A stretch of DNA of 35,618 nucleotides from an uncultured Dialister sp. (GCA_934216155.1 CAKQBK010000018.1:1-35618); one strand, 5' to 3'; numbered from the stretch's first letter, positions 7,615 through 15,744 are shown. The notes: generated from the sequence alone by a model not told the origin. A program made the numbers and translations.

Positions 7615-8958
7615 ATGACCCAAACCAATCTCACCCAAGGACCTTTATTTCAAAAAATGATGGCCTTTGCCATTCCCTATCTCATGGCCTGCTTTTTACA
7701 AACTTTCTACGGCATGGCCGATTTGTTCATCACCGGCTGTTTCAATGACGCAGTGCCTGTCACGGCTGTTTCCATCGGAAGCCAAGTAATGCACATGTTG
7801 ACTGTCATGATTGTAGGACTGGCCATGGGCAGTACCATTTCTATTGGTCATGCCTTAGGCGCGAAAAGGATGAAAGATATTTCTCTTTACATAGGAAATA
7901 CGATTTGTCTTTTTTCTTTTTTAGCCATCATTGCCACTGCCATTCTTCTTTATGCTACCGATGGCATCCTATCGATTCTTTCCACACCCATAGAAGCCGT
8001 CATGGATACCCGGACATATCTCCTGATTTGTTTCTCCGGTCTCCCTTTCATTGTGGCCTACAATGTGATCGCCGGCATATTTCGTGGGTTAGGGGATACG
8101 AAACACCCTATGTACTTTGTGGCCTGTGCCGGACTGGTCAATATCGTATTGGATTACATCTTAATCGGTCCCTACGAGATGGGCGCCGCCGGTGCCGCGG
8201 TAGCTACGGTACTTTCTGAAGCCATTTCTGTCTTACTGGCAAGTCTCTACCTCTATCGTACCCCCTTGGGATTTTCTCTTTCTCTCAAAGATATCGCTCC
8301 TGATTGGTATCGCTTGCAGGAACTGCTTCATATCGGTCTTCCCATTTGTCTCCAAGATGGACTGATTCAGATTTCTTTCCTAATCATCACTATCATTGCT
8401 AATAGCCGAGGCGTCGAAGTGGCAGCAGCAGTGGGCATTGTGGAAAAAGTCATTGGTTTCCTCTTCCTGGTTCCCTCTGCCATGCTTTCTACGGTGGCTG
8501 CTACGGCTGCACAAAATGCAGGTGTCAATCTTCACCAGCGAGGCCGCCGGGGCATGTACTACGCTATGATAGTCTGCACCGTTTTTGGTTTCTTCTGTAT
8601 CACCTTTGTACATTGGAACGCCGAATGGGTGGTTTCACTTTTCGTTCCTAAAGAAGCAGAAGTCATTCGCTTAGGCGGAGAATATTTCCGCTCCTATGTG
8701 TGGGATGTGCTGTTTGCGGGATTCCAATTCTGCTACAGCGGCTATTTCAGTGCTTACAAGAAATCCATGTATTCCTTCTTTCACAACATGGTCTCCACCT
8801 GTACCGTCCGCATTCCCCTCACCTATGTAGCATCCATCCTCTTCCCCACCACCCTCTATCCCATGGGCTGGGCGTCGCCGCTGGGATCGTTGCTTTCTAC
8901 GGTCATCTGCTTTGGTCTATATCATCATTTACGTAAACAGTTAGGAGTTAGGAGTTAG
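7615..8958 (+). CDS. MATE-family multidrug/cation exporter
   Basis: Inner-membrane drug or metabolite antiporter driven by Na+ or H+. The 447 residues form about twelve hydrophobic segments in two related halves. Typical motifs are PYLMACFLQTFYGMADLFITG near the start and RGLGDTKHPMY at about 160-170, with VNIVLDYILIGP after it. AAAGGA precedes the ATG by about 10 nt. The last codons (LGVRS and stop, 8941-8958) are made of TAGGAGT heptamers, so the natural end was probably moved by repeat growth. Substrate unknown. Confidence 0.9.
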   Translation: MTQTNLTQGPLFQKMMAFAIPYLMACFLQTFYGMADLFITGCFNDAVPVTAVSIGSQVMHMLTVMIVGLAMGSTISIGHALGAKRMKDISLYIGNTICLFSFLAIIATAILLYATDGILSILSTPIEAVMDTRTYLLICFSGLPFIVAYNVIAGIFRGLGDTKHPMYFVACAGLVNIVLDYILIGPYEMGAAGAAVATVLSEAISVLLASLYLYRTPLGFSLSLKDIAPDWYRLQELLHIGLPICLQDGLIQISFLIITIIANSRGVEVAAAVGIVEKVIGFLFLVPSAMLSTVAATAAQNAGVNLHQRGRRGMYYAMIVCTVFGFFCITFVHWNAEWVVSLFVPKEAEVIRLGGEYFRSYVWDVLFAGFQFCYSGYFSAYKKSMYSFFHNMVSTCTVRIPLTYVASILFPTTLYPMGWASPLGSLLSTVICFGLYHHLRKQLGVRS

Positions 8959-9345
8959 GAGTGGTGGAAGGGGCGCACAAAATTTGGAAGCGCCCCAATC
9001 CCCTTTTTTATAAAAACACAAAATAGATGTAAGGATATTTGCCCACCCCCGTATAAACCTGTGCACTGTTTATTCGTCCATGTATGCACTATTTCTTGAT
9101 AAGCAATAGTCATATGAATTACGCTACACACTCGATTCGCAGAAATAAAAAATACCGCTACCACCAAGGTTATAAAAGGTTATTATCATCACACAATAAC
9201 CCTTTATAACTTGATGATAGCGGTATCTTTTTGTATTACTATTCAAAAAAGTAGAACATTGCTGTATATAAAAGGGGTATTGGGGCGCTTTATGAATTGT
9301 GCGCCCCTTCCACCACTACGCACTCCGCACTACTCATTACGCACT
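8938..9345. repeat. rep-D / rep-C composite palindrome bounded by heptamers
   Basis: TAGGAGT heptamers (8941-8962) lead into GGGGCGCAC...GCGCCCCAAT at 8970-8999. The mirror image, ATTGGGGCGC...GCGCCCCTTCC, lies at 9278-9308 and is followed by GCACTAC-type heptamers to 9345. In the centre (about 9150-9235) is a rep-C core with arms TACCGCTACCACCAAGG and CTTGATGATAGCGGTA. The element fills the whole gap between two convergent genes. Confidence 0.8.
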
Positions 9346-9373
9346 TTTTCAGCGAATCATAAGCGCAATAACA

Positions 9374-10732
9374 TCAGTTAGTGAGACTCCGCAACGGTGC
9401 AGGAATCTTTCCGCCTCTGGCTATAAATTCATCAGCTTTGAATTTGCTGATATCCATCACTGGCGCATAGCCCATGAGGCCGCCGAATTGAACCATATCG
9501 CCCGGTTTCTTTCCCGGTACGGGAATGAGACGGGTAGCTGTGGTCTTGTTATTGATCATGCCGATAGCGGCTTCATCAGCCAGAATAGCCGACAGCGTAG
9601 AAGCTGTGGTATCCCCTGGTACAGCAATCATGTCGAGACCTACAGAGCAAACGCAAGTCATGGCTTCCAATTTTTCCAAGCACAGGCTACCTTTCTGCAC
9701 GGCTTGAATCATGCCCAAATCTTCACTGACGGGAATGAAAGCACCGGAAAGCCCCCCTACGCTAGAGGACGCCATGAGGCCGCCTTTCTTGACCGCATCA
9801 TTTAAAAGGGCCAAAGCCGCTGTGGTTCCTGGACCGCCGCAGCTTTCCAGTCCCATTTCTTCCAAAACCTGAGCAACGCTATCGCCTACAGCGGAAGTCG
9901 GTGCCAGAGACAAATCTACAATGCCAAACGGTGCATGCAATCTTTCGGAAGCTGCTTCTGCCACCAACTGTCCTAGACGGGTAATCATAAACGCTGTGTT
10001 CTTAATGGTCTTAGCAACCACTTCAAAAGGAGCACCTTTCACGTCTTCCAAAGCTCTCTTCACAACCCCTGGACCAGATACGCCGACATGAATGGCCGTA
10101 TCTCCCTGGGTCACCCCATGGAAAGCACCAGCCATGAATGGATTGTCTTCTACGGCATTGCAAAATTCCACCAATTTAGTGCAACCATAGGCATCCTGGT
10201 CTTTTGTGAGTTCTGCGGTTTTCTTTACCGTTTCCCCCATGAGCTTCACTGCATCCATATTGATGCCCGCTTTGGTGGAACCTACTGCTACGGAACTGCA
10301 AATGCTCTTAGTAGCAGCCAATGCTTCCGGAATAGAAGCAATCAGTTTCTTGTCCGCAGTAGACATGCCGCGATCCACCAGCGCAGAGAATCCCCCCAGG
10401 ATATCTACGCCTACCGCATCAGCCGCCTTCTGTAAAGTTTCTGCGATGGGTACAAAGTTGGACGTAGAAAGGCCGCCAGTCACAAGAGAAATCGGGGTCA
10501 CAGAAATACGGCGATTGATGATCGGTACCCCATATTCTCTAGAAATATCATGGCTGACTTCTGTCAGATGTTCCGCTTTCTGACAAATGGTATCATAAAT
10601 TTTGGTGCAAAGTGTTTTTTCATCATCGGACACACATCCCAAAAGAGAAATGCCCATGGTGATGGTACGCACATCCAGTTTGTTCTGGTCAAACATACGC
10701 TCCGTGGCCAGAATATCTTCTATATCAAGCAT
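9374..10732 (-). CDS. UPF0210/PFL-like family protein (DUF711)
   Basis: The 452 residues match the UPF0210 family, whose members are distantly related to glycyl-radical enzymes but have no confirmed function. Recognisable stretches include the N-terminal [15 protein letters not shown], then [16 protein letters not shown] and [12 protein letters not shown], and near the C terminus [19 protein letters not shown] lies 5 nt before the ATG. In many Firmicutes, for example streptococci, this gene directly follows a UPF0237 ACT-domain gene. That partner is present here upstream on the same strand but about 560 bp away, beyond a repeat element. No membrane segment or signal peptide is seen, so it is cytoplasmic. 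Confidence 0.9.
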   Translation of the reverse strand: MLDIEDILATERMFDQNKLDVRTITMGISLLGCVSDDEKTLCTKIYDTICQKAEHLTEVSHDISREYGVPIINRRISVTPISLVTGGLSTSNFVPIAETLQKAADAVGVDILGGFSALVDRGMSTADKKLIASIPEALAATKSICSSVAVGSTKAGINMDAVKLMGETVKKTAELTKDQDAYGCTKLVEFCNAVEDNPFMAGAFHGVTQGDTAIHVGVSGPGVVKRALEDVKGAPFEVVAKTIKNTAFMITRLGQLVAEAASERLHAPFGIVDLSLAPTSAVGDSVAQVLEEMGLESCGGPGTTAALALLNDAVKKGGLMASSSVGGLSGAFIPVSEDLGMIQAVQKGSLCLEKLEAMTCVCSVGLDMIAVPGDTTASTLSAILADEAAIGMINNKTTATRLIPVPGKKPGDMVQFGGLMGYAPVMDISKFKADEFIARGGKIPAPLRSLTN

Positions 10733-10793
10733 ATTTACTCCTTATTCGTACTAAATTCGTTCTACTCCAAATCGTTGTTTAGAATAGCACCAT

Positions 10794-11245
10794 AGTTAGG
10801 AATGAGGAATTAGGAGTGAGGAGTGGTGGCGGCGAGCCCTCGCATTGCTCTTATACCCATTCATACCATTAATCAAAATTTCTTTTTATATAGCTCGCCG
10901 AAAGCAGAAAATAGCTAGCATCATATTTCTTGAAAAACAATATAAGGAAAGGGTATAATTCTGCCAATTTCTTTTGAAAAATATGTCCAGCTATGGTAAA
11001 TGACAAGGTCATGAAGATTATGAAGATACCCATTCTTGCATAACCCTTTCATAACCTTTGTAACCCTAACTCTCACGATTTTTGTTCTATGTGAGACATA
11101 GCAGCCAGCAGAATAATAACCTTTTCATACATTGCTTCACAGAAAACATGAGACTGATACATATATAAAATTGGGTATTGGGGCGCTATATAAATTTGAT
11201 GCGCCCCTTCCACCACTCCTCACTCCTAATTCCTCATTCCTAACT
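10794..11245. mobile_element. heptamer-bounded inverted-repeat element between ACT and UPF0210 genes
   Basis: Perfect 36-bp inverted repeats at 10794-10829 and 11210-11245, made of TAGGAAT/TAGGAGT heptamers ending in GGTGG / CCACC, enclose about 380 bp. Inside are rep-D motifs (GGCGAGC at 10830-10837; GGGGCGC...GCGCCCC at 11180-11207) and a rep-C copy at about 10940-11135 (AAAGGGTATAATTCTGCC opposed by GCAGAATAATAACCTTTT). No gene is present. It probably inserted into or grew within a two-gene operon. Confidence 0.75.
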
Positions 11246-11293
11246 TCTATCTATCGATTCATTTCAATTATCGCTAGCGATACTATCGCTACA

Positions 11294-11566
11294 TTAGATT
11301 CTATGCATAGCATAGAAAATATCTGCCAGCTGAGCTCTGACGTCTACGCCCAGTTCTTTTCCCAGCTGTCCCATTTCATCCTGAATCTGTTTCAGAGAGC
11401 CATTGGCTTTTTCCATATCACAAATCAAGACCATGTCAAAGATACCATCCAGAATGGTCTGAGAAATATCAAGAATGTTAATATTTTCTTTTTCCAAGAG
11501 CTTTGCCACACCGGCTACAATGCCAACTCGGTCAGCCCCAATAACGGTGATAACGATTTTCTTCAT
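11294..11566 (-). CDS. ACT domain-containing protein, UPF0237 family
   Basis: A 90-residue stand-alone ACT domain, similar to the regulatory domains of GcvR-like proteins that bind amino acids or other small ligands. The strand MKKIVITVIGADRVGIVAGV opens the fold, with the characteristic Asp-Arg-Val-Gly-Ile turn, and ILDISQTILDGIFDMVLICD forms the following strand pair. I start it at the ATG at 11566 because GGGAGG lies 8 nt upstream; a longer frame to 11617 includes the ribosome site and promoter and is unlikely. The usual partner UPF0210 lies downstream at 9374-10732, separated by a repeat element. The ligand is unknown. Confidence 0.9.
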   Translation of the reverse strand: MKKIVITVIGADRVGIVAGVAKLLEKENINILDISQTILDGIFDMVLICDMEKANGSLKQIQDEMGQLGKELGVDVRAQLADIFYAMHRI

Positions 11567-11600
11567 GCCCATATCCTCCCTGATTGTTATCAAAATATGT

Positions 11601-11635
11601 ATTATACCAATTAACAATGGTGTTATATAATTATA
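11601..11635 (-). promoter_or_regulatory. -10 boxes upstream of the ACT-domain gene
   Basis: Two perfect TATAAT hexamers on the minus strand (11601-11606 and 11630-11635). The upstream one has TTCAAC about 18 bp further up. Either could drive the ACT gene. Confidence 0.4.
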
Positions 11636-11679
11636 GCATATAAAAATTCTATCGTTGAAAAAGGATTTATAAATTATGA

Positions 11680-11740
11680 TTAGGAGTGACTGATGACTAG
11701 GGATTAGCAGCTAGGCCCTAGGGATTAGGAAATATGTGCC
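11680..11740. repeat. mixed heptamers, CTGGTGA and TAATCCC families
   Basis: Degenerate GATTAGG AGTGACT GATGACT AGGGATT AGCAGCT AGGCCCT AGGGATT units. Two heptamer families merge without losing the 7-bp register. Confidence 0.65.
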
Positions 11741-11780
11741 GCTATCACAATTAGCTCTAGGATCTCGTCTCACCCGTCGA

Positions 11781-11885
11781 ACAATGCTATTAAGCTAAGA
11801 ATTTGCTTTAATGGGTATGATTTCGCTAGTAAGTATAGGGTTCTCAAGGTTCCATTGAAAATCTCACGATTTTTTGCAGAGCCAA
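11781..11885. repeat. rep-B left half with decayed hairpin
   Basis: CAATGCTATTAAGCTAAGAA matches the rep-B terminus. It is followed by GGGTTCTCAAGGTTCC and a degraded copy of the hairpin seen at 53-99 (CATTGAAAATC, then GATTTTTTGCAGAGCC). The right half of rep-B is missing. Confidence 0.6.
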
Positions 11886-11892
11886 TACTTCA

Positions 11893-12085
11893 AAAAGCCC
11901 CTTCCTCAGGAAGGGGCAGGCTCGCTTGCGAGCCGGGGATAGGCCGACGAAGAAAAGATGTAAGTCTAGCCGTCTTTGCAGAACGCCAATACCTTGGTAG
12001 TCTCATCACAATGCATATCGCTAGTGCAAGCTATCCCCCCTGCCCCCCCTTTCAGCGAAAGGGGGTATCCGCTAGTGCAAATGCC
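11893..12085. repeat. rep-A copy 2
   Basis: It is colinear with the other rep-A copies: hairpin CCCCTTCCT/AGGAAGGGG, second hairpin GGCTCGC/GCGAGCC, GGGGATAGGCCGA, and the complementary GCTATCCCCCCTGCC about 100 bp on, ending in CCGCTAGTGCAAATGCC. It is uninterrupted and in the same orientation as copy 3 on the other side of the exonuclease gene. Confidence 0.85.
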
Positions 12086-12132
12086 ATTCCTAGCCACCAG
12101 TCACCAGTCCCTAGTCACCAGTCACCAACCAT
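12086..12132. repeat. CTGGTGA-family heptamers
   Basis: AGCCACC AGTCACC AGTCCCT AGTCACC AGTCACC, abutting the end of rep-A copy 2. Confidence 0.85.
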
Positions 12133-12174
12133 TTTATACTTTTGCACTTATCTCGTAATATGTTTACTATATTA

Positions 12175-12202
12175 TTGAATTATTTTTATAAAAGTGTATA
12201 AT
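12175..12202 (+). promoter_or_regulatory. sigma-A type promoter of the exonuclease III gene
   Basis: TTGAAT (12175-12180), 16-bp spacer, TATAAT (12197-12202). Confidence 0.65.
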
Positions 12203-12205
12203 GAT

Positions 12206-12230
12206 GAACATACTGGAATATAGTATGTTC
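12206..12230 (+). promoter_or_regulatory. perfect dyad at the exonuclease III start point
   Basis: GAACATACT and AGTATGTTC, perfect 9-bp arms 7 bp apart, begin 3 bp after the -10 box, so they cover the transcription start. This could be an operator or a 5'-leader hairpin. The GAAC...GTTC ends recall SOS boxes, but the 17-bp separation differs from the usual 4-bp LexA spacing of Firmicutes. Confidence 0.5.
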
Positions 12231-12252
12231 TAGTTTATTTAAAGGAGATTGT

Positions 12253-13017
12253 ATGCCACAGTTAAAGTATATTTCCTGGAACGTCAATGGCCTCCGAGCC
12301 TGCTTGAAAAAAGGTTTTATGGACGCCTTTCAATCCTTAGATGCGGATTGTTTCTGTCTCCAGGAAACGAAGTTACAACCCCACCAGATCGAGCTGGACC
12401 TGCCTGGTTACCACCAGTATTGGAACAGTGCAGTCAAGAAAGGCTATAGCGGCACGGCCCTCTTCACGAAGAAAGAACCGCTTTCTGTTACCTACGGTCT
12501 TGGCATAGAGGAACATGACCAGGAAGGCCGGCTCATCACGGCAGACTTTGGTAGTCATTACCTTATTACCTGCTATACTCCAAATAGCCAAAGAGGCTTA
12601 GCCCGTTTGGACTATCGCATGGCCTGGGAAACAGAAATGCTAGAATACCTAAAAAAATTATCCAGCGAAAAGCCGGTCATTCTCTGCGGCGACCTCAATG
12701 TGGCCCATCAGGAAATCGATCTGGCCAATCCGGCATCGAATCATAAAAATGCTGGATTCAGTGATGAAGAACGAGGGAAAATGACAGACCTTCTGTCAGC
12801 CGGTTTCACAGATAGCTTCCGTTTCCTCTATCCAGATAAAAAAGAGGCTTATTCCTGGTGGAGCTATTTCGCTAAATCCAGAGAAAGAAATATCGGATGG
12901 AGAATCGACTACTTCATCGTGTCTAATGATTTGCAAAAACACATCCAAGACGCTTCCATCCATCCAGAAATACTCGGCAGTGACCATTGCCCGGTGGAAT
13001 TGGATATTACATTGTAG
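12253..13017 (+). CDS. exoA: exodeoxyribonuclease III / AP endonuclease
   Basis: Base-excision repair enzyme that cuts DNA 5' to abasic sites and removes 3' blocking groups. The 254 residues cover the full exonuclease/endonuclease/phosphatase fold. Active-site motifs are SWNVNGLR with Asn10, LQETK with metal-binding Glu38, CGDLNVAH with Asp147 and Asn149, GWRIDYF, and LGSDHCPV with the Asp244/His245 pair. AAAGGAG precedes the ATG by about 6 nt, and a good promoter with a dyad lies directly upstream. The gene stands alone and is flanked on both sides by rep-A copies in direct orientation. Confidence 0.95.
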   Translation: MPQLKYISWNVNGLRACLKKGFMDAFQSLDADCFCLQETKLQPHQIELDLPGYHQYWNSAVKKGYSGTALFTKKEPLSVTYGLGIEEHDQEGRLITADFGSHYLITCYTPNSQRGLARLDYRMAWETEMLEYLKKLSSEKPVILCGDLNVAHQEIDLANPASNHKNAGFSDEERGKMTDLLSAGFTDSFRFLYPDKKEAYSWWSYFAKSRERNIGWRIDYFIVSNDLQKHIQDASIHPEILGSDHCPVELDITL

Positions 13018-13067
13018 TCTCTACCGCCAGTGCATCACAATAAATGAAAATGGCTAGCAATTACACG

Positions 13068-13125
13068 TTTCTCAGGTTGCTCAAGTTTCTCAGGTTCGCC
13101 GAATAAGCTGACGACGCTAGAAAAA
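13068..13125. repeat. rep-B fragment with nonamers
   Basis: GTTTCTCAG GTTGCTCAA GTTTCTCAG GTTCGCCGAATAAGCTGACGACGCTAG reproduces the left inner arm and the start of the central dyad of rep-B. No right arm follows. Confidence 0.6.
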
Positions 13126-13129
13126 CATG

Positions 13130-13322
13130 AAAGAGCCCCTTCCTCAGGAAGGGGCAGGCTCGCTTGCGAGCCGAGGATAGGCCGATGAAGAAGAGTTGTT
13201 GAACAAGCCGCCTTCGCTGGACGCCTATATCGCTATGACTCATATTATCTATAACGCTAGTGCAAGCTATCCCCCCTGCCCCCCTTTCAGAGAAAGAGGG
13301 TAACCGCTAGTGCAAATGCCGC
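13130..13322. repeat. rep-A copy 3
   Basis: Full-length copy with both hairpins and the complementary GCTATCCCCCCTGCC block. Its tail, AGAGGGTAACCGCTAGTG and then CAAATGCC, is the reference that shows where copy 1 was split by rep-B. Confidence 0.85.
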
Positions 13323-13324
13323 TT

Positions 13325-13428
13325 CTCCCCCTAATCCCTATCACCAACACATTATAATGCGGCGCTTCCAAATTTGATGCGCCGCCACCACCACTTCTCA
13401 CTCCTCACTTCTAACTTCTCACTGATTT
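13325..13428. repeat. TAATCCC heptamers, rep-D end and CTCACTT heptamers
   Basis: CCCTAATCCCTATCACC is followed by a rep-D hairpin (GCGGCGCTTCC...GATGCGCCGCC at 13357-13387) and then ACTTCTC ACTCCTC ACTTCTA ACTTCTC heptamers up to the ribosome site of the kinase gene. Confidence 0.75.
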
Positions 13429-13444
13429 TAAAGGAGGTGTTTCC

Positions 13445-14578
13445 ATGGTCAATGAAAGTGAGCCCTATATTTCTGTGGTAGAAAAAAAGCCTGCCAAAAG
13501 CAGCTTGCACAATCAGGTCTTATCGGATTCATTGACATTTATTACTTTACCTGTTTTTTCCGCGTTGATACTCATCGCTATCTTACTCATTTATGATATG
13601 AATCAGCGAGATCCTTTAGATCCCGTGGTCTATTATTTCTTCATTGCAGCAGTGCTTGTGGTCATTTTCTTAAGTGCCCGTCTCAATTATGAACTGCACA
13701 ATCGAGAGCGAAAGCAAGTCATTCTGCCTTTGCAACAAATGTCCATGGCGGCCCGGGCCATTCAATATGGCAATTACAACATCGTGGTGGATCATTATAG
13801 CAATGATGAGTTAGGCCAAGTTTGCGATTCCTTCCGGACCATGCAGACCTATCTCAGAAATACCATTGCTGAGCGAGCCCATGCGAATACAAGCCGAAAG
13901 ATTCTATTTTCCGGTATTGCCCATGACCTGCGCACACCACTGACTGCCATCATGGGATATACAGAAGCGTTGCAATTGGGGCTAGGAAAAACAGAAGAAA
14001 AGCGTACCCAATATTTAAATTCTATTTCTACCTGTGCCGATGATTTATCCAAGCTGATTGATGAGCTGTCGTTGTACAACAAACTTTCCACCAGCCGCAT
14101 CATCTGCCATCCACATCCGATCAATTTCAGTGAAGTCATTCATACTTTCATTGATGAAGACAAGGATTACCTCCTATCTCGCCAAGTCAATGTGCATTTT
14201 GACACCGATGATTCCTTGATCGCCATGCTGGATGAAAAAGAATTTCAAAGAATTATTTTCAATTTGCTTGCAAATACGATAAAATACAGAAGTAAGGATA
14301 CTTCTGACGTTTTAATTTCTTTGAAAAAGAAAGGAACCATGGCGGAATTCATTTACCAAGATGATGGACCTGGCGTTCCGACAGAAAAGCTGTCTCATAT
14401 TTTTGAAGCATTCTATAGAACCGATGAAGCACGAAGCAAGACTAGCAACGGCAGTGGGCTGGGGCTTGCCATTGTAGCAGAAATTATCACTGCTCACAAA
14501 GGCCGCTATCGGGCGGAAAATGAAAATGGGCTGAAATTAATTTTTGAAATTCCATTAGCAGAAGGGAGTACTATTTAA
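13445..14578 (+). CDS. sensor histidine kinase, two-component system
   Basis: Membrane kinase that autophosphorylates and passes phosphate to the regulator encoded 1 bp downstream. Order of parts: cytoplasmic N terminus, TM1 (about 31-50), an outside loop of only about 10 residues (DMNQRDPLDP), TM2 (about 61-80), HAMP linker (about 85-140), HisKA with GIAHDLRTPLT and phospho-acceptor His160, and a HATPase domain with N-box NLLANTIKY (Asn277), DDGPGVP at 306-312 and GSGLGLAI at 336-343. With almost no extracytoplasmic domain it resembles intramembrane-sensing kinases that watch the envelope or a partner transporter. AAAGGAGG precedes the ATG. No clear target gene adjoins the pair. Confidence 0.92.
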   Translation: MVNESEPYISVVEKKPAKSSLHNQVLSDSLTFITLPVFSALILIAILLIYDMNQRDPLDPVVYYFFIAAVLVVIFLSARLNYELHNRERKQVILPLQQMSMAARAIQYGNYNIVVDHYSNDELGQVCDSFRTMQTYLRNTIAERAHANTSRKILFSGIAHDLRTPLTAIMGYTEALQLGLGKTEEKRTQYLNSISTCADDLSKLIDELSLYNKLSTSRIICHPHPINFSEVIHTFIDEDKDYLLSRQVNVHFDTDDSLIAMLDEKEFQRIIFNLLANTIKYRSKDTSDVLISLKKKGTMAEFIYQDDGPGVPTEKLSHIFEAFYRTDEARSKTSNGSGLGLAIVAEIITAHKGRYRAENENGLKLIFEIPLAEGSTI

Positions 14579-14579
14579 A

Positions 14580-15284
14580 ATGACAAACGTACTTGTAGTA
14601 GAAGACGAACCAAAAATTGCTGACATGGAAAGGGACTTTCTGGAAGGTTCCGGATACAAACCCTATGTCGCTGACAACGGGGAAGATGCACTGAAAATTA
14701 TGGACGAAGTCCATATCGATGCCATCATTCTTGATGTAATGCTTCCCGGCGAAGATGGATTTTCTCTATGCCGCAAAATGAGAGAACGCACTGACGTGCC
14801 GATTATTTTTGCCACCGCTCGCACCGAAGATGCAGATATCGTCAGAGGATTGGGACTCGGCGCCGATGACTATATCGTGAAGCCATTCCGCGGTACAGTA
14901 CTGATGGCCCATCTCCGTGCCCAGTTGGCTACCCACAACCGCCTGCTCAACAAAGACACCATCCATCCACAGACAGAACGGGGCATCACCGTAGCAGATA
15001 TCACCATCCGCCCGAAAGCCCGTCAGGTTCTTTTGGGCGGCAAAGATGTCACTTTGACTGGCAAAGAATTTGACCTGCTCTATTTTCTGGTACAGCACCC
15101 CAATGAAGTATTCTCCAAAGAACAGCTCTTTGAAAAAATTTGGAGCTTCGATCCCATTGGCGAACCAGCCACCGTTACCGTTCACATCAACCGTCTCCGT
15201 GACAAACTGAAAAACGTCTGCGGCCACCCCTATGAAAGAATTGAAACCGTCTGGGGCTCCGGCTATCGCTTCCATTTGGACTGA
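14580..15284 (+). CDS. OmpR/PhoB-family response regulator
   Basis: DNA-binding partner of the kinase just upstream. The receiver domain (about 1-120) has the acidic pair in VEDEP, phospho-acceptor Asp52 in AIILDVMLPGEDG, and Lys101 in IVKPF. The winged-helix effector domain (about 135-232) ends with VTVHINRLRDKL and ETVWGSGYRF. The kinase stop and this start are one base apart, so translation is coupled. The gene is followed by nine perfect nonamers and a strong terminator. The signal and regulon are unknown. Confidence 0.94.
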   Translation: MTNVLVVEDEPKIADMERDFLEGSGYKPYVADNGEDALKIMDEVHIDAIILDVMLPGEDGFSLCRKMRERTDVPIIFATARTEDADIVRGLGLGADDYIVKPFRGTVLMAHLRAQLATHNRLLNKDTIHPQTERGITVADITIRPKARQVLLGGKDVTLTGKEFDLLYFLVQHPNEVFSKEQLFEKIWSFDPIGEPATVTVHINRLRDKLKNVCGHPYERIETVWGSGYRFHLD

Positions 15285-15291
15285 GGAAATA

Positions 15292-15399
15292 GGTTACTCA
15301 GGTTACTCAGGTTACTCAGGTTACTCAGGTTACTCAGGTTACTCAGGTTACTCAGGTTACTCAGGTTACTCAAGGTTCTCAAGGTTCTCAAGGTTCTCC
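15292..15399. repeat. nonamer array: 9 x GGTTACTCA, then 3 x AGGTTCTCA/C
   Basis: Nine perfect copies of GGTTACTCA (15292-15372) turn into AGGTTCTCA units, the last of which is also the left arm of the terminator. The perfection points to recent expansion by slippage. It lies in the 3' end of the two-component transcript. Confidence 0.97.
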
Positions 15400-15446
15400 T
15401 GCTCTTAGATATTCATCAATTTCTAAGAGCAGGAGAACCTTTATTA
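15392..15446 (+). terminator. terminator of the two-component operon
   Basis: A perfect 17-bp stem starts with GGTTCTCCTGCTC (15392-15408, 15423-15439) and encloses a 14-nt loop, followed by TTTATTAT. One nonamer copy provides the outer base of the stem. Confidence 0.8.
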
Positions 15447-15488
15447 TCCCTTCAGTAAACCAACTATGTTTCACTCGCCCATTACTAT

Positions 15489-15556
15489 TAACCCCTAATC
15501 CCTAGTGCCTAATCCCTAGCTACTATATTCCAGTCACCAGTCACTAGTCACCAAAA
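15489..15556. repeat. TAATCCC heptamers merging into CTGGTGA heptamers
   Basis: CCCTAAT CCCTAGT GCCTAAT CCCTAGC, then CCAGTCA CCAGTCA CTAGTCA CC. Two families lie head to tail, just upstream of the tRNA-Leu promoter. Confidence 0.85.
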
Positions 15557-15561
15557 TCCTC

Positions 15562-15590
15562 TTGCATTTTCCAACTAAGTATGATACAAT
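15562..15590 (+). promoter_or_regulatory. promoter of tRNA-Leu
   Basis: TTGCAT (15562-15567), 17-bp spacer, TACAAT (15585-15590), 15 bp before the mature tRNA. Confidence 0.75.
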
Positions 15591-15605
15591 ACATTTCGTC
15601 GATAT

Positions 15606-15691
15606 GCCGGAGTGGCGGAATGGCAGACGCAGCAGACTCAAAATCTGCCGATAGCAATATCGTGTGGGTTCAAGTCCCACCTCCGGCACCA
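15606..15691 (+). tRNA. tRNA-Leu (anticodon CAA)
   Basis: Acceptor stem GCCGGAG/CTCCGGC, anticodon stem GCAGA/TCTGC around loop CTCAAAA (anticodon CAA, reads UUG), a long class II variable arm, T-arm GTGGGTTCAAGTCCCAC, discriminator A and an encoded CCA end. It has its own promoter and terminator. Confidence 0.97.
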
Positions 15692-15697
15692 AGATGA

Positions 15698-15736
15698 AAA
15701 GACGGAAACCTGATTATGGTTTCCGTCTTTTTTTAT
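15698..15736 (+). terminator. terminator of tRNA-Leu
   Basis: AGACGGAAACC / GGTTTCCGTCT stem with a 7-nt loop and a T7 run. Confidence 0.93.
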
Positions 15737-15744
15737 TTATATGA

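Noticed and set aside
11132..11614. 160-aa plus-strand frame
   Set aside because: It is antisense to the ACT-domain gene and runs through rep-D and heptamers. The minus-strand gene has the family match and ribosome site.
11855..12178. Open frames of 107 and 60 aa around 11855-12178
   Set aside because: They translate rep-A copy 2 and adjoining heptamers. The same bases are non-coding in rep-A copies 1 and 3.
12206..12230. Standard LexA (SOS) box
   Set aside because: The GAAC and GTTC half-sites are 17 bp apart instead of the usual 4 bp.
14766..15275. 169-aa minus-strand frame
   Set aside because: Antisense shadow of the response regulator gene, which has all the expected motifs.
15292..15372. 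CRISPR array
   Set aside because: The repeats are 9 bp and directly adjacent with no spacers, and no cas genes are present.
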